A stretch of DNA of 64,000 nt from Rugalucina vietnamica (Eukaryota > Mollusca > Bivalvia > Lucinida > Lucinidae), in the NCBI GenBank assembly GCA_964017185.1, contig OZ024872.1:59575817-59639816 (forward strand), in the 5' to 3' direction. Positions 20,104 to 30,375 of the stretch are shown piece after piece (the stretch's first letter is position 1; each line of letters starts with the position of its first letter). The position numbers and the translations under genes were made by a program. A model generated the notes under the pieces. It was not told where the DNA came from. It did not search any database and saw only the letters and a list, made by a program, of their open reading frames with translations.

Positions 20104-22211
20104 TTATAGCCCCGCTTTGAAAAAGTGAAGGCTATACTGGATTCACCGTCCTTCTGTAGTTCTGTCCTTCCGTTATTCTGTCCTTCCGACAATTTTGTTT
20201 CCGTTCATTATCTTGAGAATGGCTGGACAGAATCTGACCAAATTTTGCATACACATCATCACTGACAAGGATTGTTACCCATCATTTTTTGCAAAATTGT
20301 GATGTAGTTACGGCCCTTGATATACTTCAGAATTTGGTTTCCGCTCAATATCTTGAGAATGGCTGGACAGAATCTGACCAAATTTTGTATGCTCATCAAG
20401 ATTGACAAGATCTAGCTTGGGATTGTTGCCCGACATTTTTCGCAAAATTTTGACGGAGTTATGGCCCGTGATTGACGTCAGAATTTCGTTTTCGCTCAAT
20501 ATCGTGAGAACGAATTGACAGAATCTGACCAGATTTCCTTTCTGCTCAATATCTTGAGAATGGCTGGACAGAATCGGACCAAATTTTGTATGCACATCAA
20601 CATTGACAAGATCTAGCTTGGGATTGTTGCCAGTCATTTTTTGTCAAATTTTGACAGAGTTACGGCCCTTGATTGACGTCAGAATTTCGTTTTCGCTCAA
20701 TATCGTGAGAACGAATTGACAGAATCTGACCAAATTTTGTATGCACATCAACATTGACAAGATCTAGCTTGGGATTGTTGCCCGTCATTTTTCGCAAAAT
20801 TTTGACGGAGTTGTGGCCCTTGATTGACTTCAGAATTTCGTTTCCGCTCAATATCTTGAGAACAAATTGACAGAATCTGACCAAATTTTGTATGCACATC
20901 AACATTGACAAGATCTAGCTTGGGATTGTTGTCCGTCATTTTTCGCAAAATTTTGACGGAGTTACGGCCCTTGATTGACATCAGAATTTCGTTTCCTCTC
21001 AATATCTTGAGAACGAATTGACAGAATCTGACCAAATTTTGTATGCACATCAACATTGACAAGATCTAGGTTGGGATTGTTGCCCGTCATTTTTTGTCAA
21101 ATTTTGACGGAGTTAAGGCCCTTGATTGACGTCAGAATTTTGTTTCTGCTCAATAGCTTGAGAACAAATTGACAGAATCTGACCAAATTTTGTATGCACA
21201 TCAACATTGACAAGATCTAGCTTGGTATTGTTGCCTGTCATTTTTTGCAAAATTTTGACAGAGTTATGGCCCTTGATTGACGTCAGAATTTCGTTTCAGC
21301 TCAATATCTTGAGAACATATTGACAGAATCTGACCAAATTTTGTATGCACATCAACATTGACAAGATATAGCTTGGGATTGTTGCCCGTCATTTTTTGTC
21401 AAATTTTGACGGAGTTCAGCCCTTGATTGATGTCAGAATTTTGTTTCTGCTCAATATCTTGAGAAAGAATTGACAGAATCTGACCAAATTTTGTATGCAC
21501 ATCAACATTGACAAGATCTCGCTTGGGATTTTTGCCCTTCCTTTTTTCGCAAAATTTTGTCGGAGTTATGGCCCTTGATTGACGTCAGAATTTTGTTTTT
21601 GCTCAATATCGTGAGAACAAATTGACAGAATCTGACCAAATTTTGTATGCACATCAACATTGACAAGATCTAGCTTTGGATTGTTGCCCGTCATTTTTTG
21701 CAAAATTTTGACTGAGTTACAGCCCTTGATTGAGGTCAGAATTTTGATTCCTCTCAATATCTAGAGAATGAATTGACAGAATCTTACCAAATTTTGTATG
21801 CTCATCAACATTGACAAGATCTAGCTTGGGATTGTTGCCCATTATTTTTCGCAAAATTTTGACGGAGTTACGGCCTTTGATTGACTTCAGAATTTCGTTT
21901 CTGCTCAATATCTTGAGAATGAATTGACAATCTGACCATATTTTGTATGCACATCAAGATTGACAAGATCTAGCTTAGGATTGTTGCCCGTTATTTTTCG
22001 CTAAATTTTGATGGAGTTACGGCCCTTGATTGACGTCAGAATTTCGTTTCCGCTCAATATCTTGAGAACGAATTGACAGAATCTTACCAATCATTTTACG
22101 TGCATCAACATTAACAAGATCTAGCTTGGGATTGTTACCTGTCATTGTTTTTCTCACCCTGGAAAAAAGCTCAGAAGCGGGGGCTATAGTCAGATCGTCT
22201 GACAATTCTAG
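20104..22211 (+). mobile_element. Family D hairpin-headed element with tandem 150-bp units
   Basis: The head TATAGCCCCGCTTTG with GGCTATACTGG can fold. A GTCCTTCCG-rich stretch follows, then about 13 units of 146-152 bp. Unit landmarks are CTCAATATCTTGAGAAC, GACAGAATCTGACCAAATTT, ACATTGACAAGATCTAGCTT and CCCTTGATTGACGTCAGAAT. The 3' end has the hairpin GTCAGATCGTCTGAC, then AATTCTAG. Fragments of another copy lie at 49483-49584 and 50998-51146. Minus-strand ORFs here are the unit repeated in frame. Confidence 0.82.
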
Positions 22212-23132
22212 TTAATACCAATATGTAACAGTCACAGTAGAAAATAAATGATTATCACTTCCTGCATATGTTGTGAGTTGAATAGTTAAAGGTGAAACAA
22301 ACAGTGATAAGACCAATATATGTCTAGCCTGGTTCCCGGTGATTATGTATGGTTCTGTTCTTAAAAAATATGTCATCATTAATGATTTTAAAAATACAAA
22401 AGTCAGAAATGTAATATGGTATGGCATGGCTACATGTGGTCAACATTATATTTTTTGTTCTTAACAGTAGCAAAATTAGATCAGCTGGCTAACTGTTACT
22501 CTGCTCCACTTCGATACCTTGTTCCACTTCCCTGACAGCTTAGCATAGGTTGCATTTAAACCAATGTCGAACTGATTGCGGATTTCGTAAGCGACTTGCA
22601 GCTATGTGATTTTGCTATTAATCGTATTGTTTTTGTTATGTATTTGTACCAGTGCCGAAAATCTTCCATTTAACACATAAAATTGCCTAAACATTTTAAT
22701 ATATGTAGAAAAACAAAATATTTTTGACTTTTGAGTCGCTAATTCTACAGTAGTCGCCCCTGATCTATTTATAGACATCCTTGAAATTATCCATAGAAAC
22801 TGAAGAATTTTATGATTCTGCGTACTTTAACAACTAGAATATTTATAATTTTTGTCATATATGCAAGGAAAGATCTAACATAAGTTAGAACAACACAGTT
22901 TTATATAGTTTTGCTGAATTTTCATTTTCGACCAAGGGCTGAATATATCCCATTTCCGTCGGTATGGAGAGGTTTAACGGAATACCGATGGAAACATTCC
23001 GTCTATAGCAAAATCACATGCTTTCTACCATAGAGCTTGCTCTTTAAAGTGGCTTTGAATTCAAGCGGCATTGCTGCTTGGAGCGAGCTCACTATTAAAA
23101 TAGTGCATATTTTATGTATTTATTTTAAACAG
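22212..23132. other. Intron upstream of exon D, nothing recognised
   Basis: AT-rich sequence without terminal repeats or convincing ORFs. The acceptor for exon D closes it. Confidence 0.45.
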
Positions 23133-23261
23133 TTTGTTGTTGAAGTTCAGAAAAAAAGGAAGTTTAGCCACAACTGCTTTGGTGTTTTTGGGGCCATCAA
23201 GTCGAAATTTTCAGAAGTTGACTTGTCCTTGGAACCTGTGGTGGACTTTATGATTGAACAT
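23133..23261 (+). CDS. Host gene exon D
   Basis: Acceptor ATTTTAAACAG ends at 23132; donor GTAAGT starts at 23262. The 129-nt exon is exactly 43 codons, phase 0 at both ends, matching its neighbours. It encodes FVVEVQKKRKFSHNCFGVFG and a segment ending EPVVDFMIEH. This is the largest exon of the six. A family A fragment and an A-rich stretch begin about 90 bp downstream. Protein not identified. Confidence 0.75.
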
Positions 23262-23358
23262 GTAAGTAAATCATCAGGATAACCTGTCCATGAAATGTAT
23301 ACCCCCTTGAACCCCTTTTTCATATAGAAAAACTGGGTATACAGGGGTATACTTATTT

Positions 23359-23503
23359 TTAGCTCACCCGAGCCATTAGGCTCACAAGGTGAGCTGGTAT
23401 ACCAATGCTCCGTTGTTGTTGTCGTCCACAATATTCAAACGTCTTCTTCTCTGAACCTGCTGGGCCAATCAAAGCCAAACTTCATGTGGAGCATCCTTAG
23501 GGA
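23359..23503 (+). repeat. Truncated family A head
   Basis: Begins AGCTCACCCGAGCC with GGCTCACAAGGTGAGCT, runs through the first 100 bp of a unit and stops where CATACAAGTGATAAC begins. Confidence 0.7.
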
Positions 23504-23595
23504 GCATACAAGTGATAACTTATCATCAGGGAGATTTCAGGAAATGAGTGGTAAATTGGGATAAATTTTATTAAAAAATACCACTTTCTCAAAAA
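23504..23595 (-). mobile_element. Fragment of the CATACATG TIR MITE
   Basis: CATACAAGTGATAAC and CATCAGGGAGATTTCAGGAAATG match, in reverse orientation, the right end of the MITE at 34706-34924. It ends in an A-rich stretch. Confidence 0.55.
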
Positions 23596-23629
23596 AAAAA
23601 ACAACAAAAAACAAAAAAAAAAAACATTT

Positions 23630-26306
23630 TTAGCTCACCTGAGCCGAAGGCTAAAAGGTGAGCTTATAGTTTACCCATGCTCCGGCGTCCAGTGTCTGTC
23701 GTTCACAATTTCAAAGATCTTCTCTGAAACCGCTTGGCCAGTCAAAGCCAAACTTCATATGGAGCATCCATAGGAAGGGGGAACAAAAGTTTGTATAGAT
23801 AGTCCAGGTCACATGACCAAGATCGCCATGGCTATAAATAGCAAGAACCTTTAAAAATCTTCTTCTCCAGAACCAGAAGGCCTATGATTTTGAAACTTGG
23901 CATGAAACATCAGGCAATGGAGCTCTACAAAGTTTATATAAATCATGACCCTGGGATGACCTTGACCTATTTTACGGCAAGGTCAACAGGTCGCTTATGC
24001 ATAGGAATGGGGAAAATTAGTAAAATGTAATTAAATGGGGGGAATTTGCTAGGAGTATGCAATGGAGCCCATGGGGTTGTCTGCCCCTGCCCCAGGCAGG
24101 GCTATATACATGTGTATGACCATAATATTCAAACATCTTCTCTGAAACCACTAGGCTAATTAAAGCCAAACTTTATGTGGAGCATTGTTAATAGGGGGAA
24201 TGAAAATTTGAATAAAAGGTCAAGGTCACATGACCAAGATGGCCGCCATGGCTATAAATAGCAAAAACCTTTAAAAATCTTATCCTTCAGAACCAGAAGG
24301 CCTATGATTTTGAAACTTGGCTCGAAGCATCAGGCAATGGAGCTCTATGAAATTTATATAAATCATGACTCTGGGATGACATTGACCTATTTGGCAAATT
24401 TGGTTTGCAAATGTCACTTTGTAAAATTGCTTATGGTTCCATTGTTTAGTTGTCATGGTTACAAAAAAATAGAAACATTCTGAGTTATTTTATTCTTTGC
24501 ATTTGAAAAACAATTATTTATCATTAAGGCACTATATGTGTATAACTATATATATTTTTGCTGTTATGAGATAACTTCAGTGCTCCAGATAAGGATTGAT
24601 GGTCAATGGGTATTTACCCACCTCTTTTTGGCTTAATTGGGTATTTCGGATTCCATTGGGTAAAAATATGATTTTTAAAATTTCGAATTGGGTACTTCAA
24701 AATTTTGTATTGGGTATCCTAATTGAGGATGAAGGAACAAGTTAAAATTAAAAACAAAATGATGTGTTTCATTAATAACTGATTTGCCTTTTGTTTTGAG
24801 GGTATCTCAGCTCATTTGCTATAACATTGGAAGTGATACGTGAAAAGTTATCCTCAATTATCACTGACTACAGGTCTATGTTATTAAGCTATTTCTAAAA
24901 GCTAATACTTGTTAAATCTTTTTTAACCTTTAACTTGCTGTCAGTGCTATCATGTGCCTGTGAGAAAGTATCCTTATTGTGCCACTGAAGGTGCAGTCTT
25001 TCGCCCGATCGGACTTCGATTTTTTTCCTCCATTTTTTGCACACGTTACCTTTGTAAACAGTGAGAGTGCTTTCATTCGCGGAAGCGCTATACTTCAAGA
25101 TGGCGAGTGCAAAAAACTGAATCAGGAAATTGTCAGCAATGAGGTTGTTTTTTGGCATTTTAAGCCTAGAAAACGCATTTGAACCGGGATTTTGGTAAGA
25201 AATCACAATTACAGACTTGTTGAATGCTAAAATGGCAGTTCATTGATGGATTTAATGATGTTTAGACACAAAACGTAGCGAATACAGACTTGTATCGATC
25301 TCCCAAAGCAAGTATTAGCTTTTTGGAAAATGCAACATAGTGTTTTTTGAAGCCTGAAAAGAGGTGAAAAAGTGATTTTTTTGCAAAAAAACCTCAGTGG
25401 CACACGATATTGGAAAAAAATAAATCTCAGCATGATAAAGGTTAAGCAACAAGAAAAGGGAAAAAATCCACATTTCAAATGACACAAAATATGTTGGAAG
25501 CTGCTTCCTGTTGTAAAAACAGTGTTTTGCTCAATGAGGTGATATCTGAAATTGATATATTTTTGATATTTATAAAACTCCTATTGCAACTAGATGCAGA
25601 GCCATCACGCTGTCTATAATACAAGCATAGTGGGTGGGGTACGGTTAACAAAGATCGTAAGTTGCGTAAGATTTTGGGATGCTCTTTAGCTTTCAGTTGC
25701 AGAATCAATGAATTGTTTGTGTGGAAATAATGAAAAATAAAATTTTAACAAGTGTTCTTAACTTTACATACAATTAATTAAATCTGATGGGTCATCATTA
25801 AAAGAAATAGGCTAAAAAATTTGTTTTCCTTTTCTCCCAGTCAAACTGAAAGTACAATTCATACTGTGCAAGCGTATTCACTAGCGCAACCTGGCAGAGG
25901 AAATTCTTGGCTCACAGTCTTGATCATCAAGATGCTCTATACGATATGAATGGTGAAACAGGAACCAAGTTCCAAAAATAGACAGGTGCTCGATTGTAAC
26001 TACACACATGTGCATTTAAAGCACAGTTTGGTAAACATCCTGTATTTTGACATGATTTGAAATAGGGCTGTACGCAAAGAAAATAATCTGATTTGCGTAT
26101 CGAAGATTTCTTTTGCTTTTCTGTACGCAGACCTGTAAACCTTAATTGGGTTTTAAGACATTTTAATTGGGTAAATACGCAGATACGCTGCTTATCTGTA
26201 GCACTGATAACTTTGCTGAAAAAATTGACACCATAATAGTTAAACAAGTTTGTTGGTATATATCCCAGATCTCAGGTGAGTGTTTACAGGACCATTGGTC
26301 CTCTGG
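23630..26306 (+). mobile_element. Family A element with an internal replacement
   Basis: Head at 23630 (TTAGCTCACCTGAGCC), one and a half CTATAAATAG-type units, then foreign sequence from about 24397 to 26235 that includes a TIR element. The normal 3' end follows, with GGACCATTGGTCC and CTCTGG at 26286-26306. Part of the unit between CTATTT and CAAACAAGTTTG is missing, so a deletion accompanied or followed the insertion. Confidence 0.75.
24578..26205. mobile_element. hAT-like TIR element, 1.6 kb
   Basis: Left terminus CAGTGCTCCAGATAAGG; right complement AGTGCTACAGATAAGC; both continue with gaps to TATTTACCCA. GATAACTT lies at 24570-24577 and 26206-26213. An 8-bp duplication and CAGTG terminus fit hAT. 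No transposase is visible. It contains a 500-bp block (about 24975-25475) whose reverse complement occurs in another transposon at 39220-39700. Confidence 0.68.
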
Positions 26307-27068
26307 TTTCTCAGTATCTGCCATTGCAAAATATTTTAATATTATATCTATTACTGGAAGACCATTTCTCTGGCTATCACCTGTGATAAAAATTTTGTCT
26401 TGCTCTCTGGGAATGAAATGAAATATGTCACTCTAAAACACACCGGTTATCCTGCCACAACCGCCGCGACAGGGCACAACTAACACTAAACAGGTAAATG
26501 ACAAGGACTTGTTTTGTAATTTATGTATATCTAGACGAAACAAGAAAGGAAACATGTCAGTGATCTGTACCGAGGGGAAGATGCATAAGAATCCTATTCT
26601 GTATCCAAATCCTGGAGTATAACACATTCGTATAGATAAATGACAGCCTGCCAAAGTCTTAAAACAAGTCGAGACAATTGAATTCTTGGCTTCTAAGGGC
26701 TGTAAATAAAAAATTAAAGGCATATATATGCCAGTCAATGCATTTTTGGTATCACCAAGGACAGTAGTAAATACGATGTTAGCAAGAAATTATGTGGCCT
26801 TGTATAAGTCGAATGAACTGCATTTAATCAAAGGCACCCTTCTTCCAGATGGGCAAAACATACTACGGACCCAGATTTTTTTTTAAAGGTAAGCAGAACA
26901 CGGAGCTAGAGCACAACCACCACAGAGTGCATATTTATATATCAAACTAGTTCTTTCATTGTAAACATGCTTTTCAGCATTTTTTATTTGTGACATTCAC
27001 ATATTACATGTACGTATTGAAAGTAGGGTCACGCAAAATACAGCATAAGCTAGAATAAGGTATTAAAA

Positions 27069-27200
27069 TGAGCTGCGACGCGAGAAAATCGATCATCGGG
27101 CATTCCGACCAGCTCTAACACAAACAGGCCAATACATTCACATAAGAGAGCCAAAAGCTTGAAATTTAGAATTTATCAAGAAGAGGGATCGCAAATAAAA
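27069..27200 (+). mobile_element. Family C MITE, truncated (copy 7)
   Basis: TGAGCTGCGACGCGAGAAAA, the GACCAGCTCTAACACAAAC segment and the AAGCTTGAAATT segment are recognisable. The palindromic core and right half are missing. Confidence 0.65.
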
Positions 27201-27390
27201 TTTACTAGAAAATTGGTAAAAGTCCAAAAGATGCCTTTTTGGTAAAAGATCTGGTTACATTCATATTTGTATTATGGGCATCTGCCCATTGGGGAGGGGG
27301 TGCCCATTGGGGCCTAAAGAAATAGATGGACTGCTTGTGTTCCTCCAGGCAAAGCTTCTACGCTTCTGACTGACCATCTGATTAAGCTAG

Positions 27391-28063
27391 TATCTCACTG
27401 GCATGCGAATTTCTCGCGACTGTTTTGCGAATTTAATTGCGGAACTTTCGCACGACATTAGAGTGAGTGTCGCACGTGTGTCGTGAGAATTTTCATGTGT
27501 CATGAAATGGTCGCAAAGGTTTGAAAGATGTTTAAAAAAAATTCATGCGATTTTTTTGCCAAAATTTGTCAAAAGACTGTTGCGCGACACTCGTGCGACG
27601 TTCGTGCCTGTCGCCGCGAAATTTTGGGAATTTACAATGCGAAAATTTCCGGACACTCCTACGAATGTCGTACGAATGTCGCATGACAGTCTTGAGAAAA
27701 CATGCGAACACCTCGCGACTATCTGGCGAGAAAATAAAACTAAGCGACATTCGTACAAGTGTAGTGAGACACTCTCAAGAATGTCGCATGACTGTCGTAT
27801 GAATGAAAAAAGAAACTAAAGCTACATTCATGGGAACGTCTTGAGACACACTCACGAATGTCTCATGACAGTCGCGCGATGGCGATGGTACCATCGCGCC
27901 AGTCACGGGATATATTTTCAAAATTAGACCGAAATTTGTCACATAAATGTCCATTTAATGAGACTGGAACATGAAAGTTGTGTTTATATCGTTTTTTCTT
28001 TGTTGCGAAATGGTCGCGAACAAGTCGCGAACTAGTCTCGAGTTGTCGCATTCCAGTGAGATA
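27391..28063. mobile_element. TIR element with iterated GTCGCATGAC motif
   Basis: Ends TATCTCACTGGCATGCGA and, on the other strand, TATCTCACTGGAATGCGA. Between them, variants of GAATGTCGCATGACAGTCG recur at intervals of about 25-35 bp, many GTCG/CGAC-rich. This explains why four reading frames stay open around 27502-27819. Non-coding. Confidence 0.65.
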
Positions 28064-28351
28064 GGGCCTTTACTGGTTCACCGCTCAGGTCTGAGCCTGC
28101 CAGGGAAAAGTGGTTTTAAGTCAAACCATCCATACGCCTTATTAGCTTAGTTGGGTGGTTATATTTGAAAAACATTTTGGATGTCATGACATCCTAATTT
28201 TGGGTAAAGGTCCCATAAAATGTAGGCAACGTCCCGGCATGACCATAGCTGTTGACTGGAACGTTAAGTATCAACTCAAAGCTACAGTGTGAAACAGTAG
28301 CAGTCAATGATAAGGCGATACCATGTTGAGTCAAAGTGTATGTGTGTCTAG

Positions 28352-28873
28352 TATACTGAGTTCCACAGCCAACACAACTTTTTTTTTTTAACTCGCATCA
28401 CTTATGAGGAAGCCCTATGCGTTTCTATTGACCAGAAATCGGTGAATCATGTGAAAACTTTTGTGCCCAATCAGCATCAAAATGACCTGAAAATGTTTCC
28501 ATCTTATCAAAATCCAAGATTTTAGTGAGCATAAGATTTTAGTGCTCATGCTCGTGATTGTTTCAAATTTAACCTTGGAAGATCGCCCGATGAGTATGCC
28601 AATTGCAATGTGGAAACGTACGGCTTAACGCCAGAAATCGCTATTGATTTTGGGTAGCCATTTGCATGTTTTAAGCGTTCAACGTCACATGGTCACGTTA
28701 TCGACGTCATTGCAAGTGCCAACGATATGCTACATTTGTATTTTGTGTTACACACCTAGCCATATTGATTAAAATGTGTTGCGACAATGGGAACGTTTCA
28801 GATGAATAACATGGAACCATAAAAGATATTTAAGCTTAAGTGACGCGTTGCGCTGGTTGTGGAACTCAGTATA
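28352..28873. mobile_element. TA-flanked MITE, 0.5 kb
   Basis: TATACTGAGTTCCACAGCCA at the left and, on the other strand, TATACTGAGTTCCACAACCA at the right. This leaves a TA duplication with TACTGAG termini, as in Tc1/mariner-derived elements. No ORF of note. Confidence 0.72.
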
Positions 28874-29455
28874 GTTCAATTGTATGGAAAATAAACCAAG
28901 CCGTACAGTCCAAGACTTTATATGCCGTGTTTTGTCTGAATACAGCACAGTTTTAAATCCGTGTTCGTTGTGCCCATATAATTTTGATGAACCGTGTTGA
29001 ACTGTATCATCATCCGTGGTCAGTTGTTCCCTGATAGAAACCTAAGGGTTGATTGATCACTGCATCTGTGCATTATAAAAACGACATATCCTTCCAGAGA
29101 AGAATGAGTCCGAGGCCTGTGACATTCGTCTATCTCCCAGTCAAAGATTATATGCAAATAACCCAACATTACGAATTTTACAGAATCGCCAAGATTGACA
29201 TGTGATGATAAAGCTCATTTTTCGGTCGAAAATATCTATATTTCTTGTTTACCTGTCAACAGATCATCTTCAAACTCCACCCGTACATGGCAAAATTACT
29301 GCACTACAACTGTTGCAAAAGGGATTCAAAACAGAAATGCAACAATCAAAGCAGAATGGATTGCTTATTTACCATTAATTTGTTTGTGACCTAATAAATC
29401 CGATTTGCGTTTGTTGTGCCCTGTCACGGCGGTTGTGGCAGGATAACCGGTGTGT

Positions 29456-29877
29456 AAAAGGGGTGACTTTCTGACAAATGACTACGCAAAACTGTAATAC
29501 AATTAATGCTGAATATTTTCCAACATAAGTTAATATATCCTACAAAAATCAAACATATTCAACTGAATTTAATTGTTTTATTGCACAATACAGTTTTGAA
29601 ATCGGCTTGTCGTGTTATGCTTTGAAAGCGCAGTTTAAATTCATAGGGTAAATTAACATCTATGCAAGAGCTTCTAAGCATTAGATGCATTTGACCATTT
29701 TACTGAATCATGTTAGTGTGCTCTAATGTAAAATCAAAATAATACTAACAAATATGATGATTCTGTGGTATTTTAAAAGTTACAGGGGTAAATGGCGTAT
29801 TTCAATGCCGTTATCTGTATGGCTTTCTTATACAGTTAACATCATGCTGATAACATTAATTTCTGTCACATTGCTTT
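29456..29877. other. Intron sequence, nothing recognised
   Basis: AT-rich stretch between the 3-kb TIR element and a family B head. No feature found. Confidence 0.45.
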
Positions 29878-30375
29878 TTAGCTCACCTGAGCCAAAGGCT
29901 CACAAGGTGAGGTTATAGCATAGTAGTCCAGCCGGCGTACGTCCGTGCGTGTGTCCGTCCGTGCGTGCGTCCGTCCACATTTTCAAACTTGAATATCTCT
30001 AAGGAGGGGGAAAGGTTGTATTAGGTTTTGGGCCAGGTCGGATCAGAACTCTGGTTTCCATGGCAATCGATAGCTCCCATAGACTTACAATGGGAAAAGT
30101 ATATAAAAATCTTCTTCTCTGAAACCACAAGGCCAAGAGCTTTCATATTTTGTGTGTAGCAACGTCTAGTGGTCCTCTTCATAAATCCTGCCTACCGTGC
30201 CCCTAGGGTCCATAAGGGCCCCGCTCCGGGGGTGTCATATCGAAAAACATAAAAAAATCTTCTCCAATCCACAAGGCCCAAAGCTTTCATATTTTGTGTG
30301 TAGCAATGTTTAGTGGTCCTCTATATAAATCCTGCCAATCATGCCCCTGGGTTCAAAAATGGCCCCGCCCCGGGG

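Larger units (their letters stand above)
26438..29455. mobile_element. 3-kb TIR element with nested insertions
   Basis: Inverted termini of nearly 50 bp start ACACACCGGTTATCCTGCCA on both strands and continue through CAACCGCCG and ACAGGGCACAAC. Flanks are A-rich and the duplication is ambiguous. Inside are a truncated C MITE, a motif-iterated element (27391-28063) and a TA-type MITE (28352-28873). No transposase recognised; superfamily open. Confidence 0.7.

Noticed and set aside
20308-22205. Minus-strand ORFs with a repeated peptide, seemingly a repeat protein
   Set aside because: They are the 150-bp family D unit read in one frame. Starts and stops differ in every copy, no signal or promoter is seen, and the nucleotide unit continues through the stops.
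27502-27819. Four overlapping ORFs in both strands
   Set aside because: Caused by the GTCG/CGAC-rich iterated motif; no frame shows protein-like composition.
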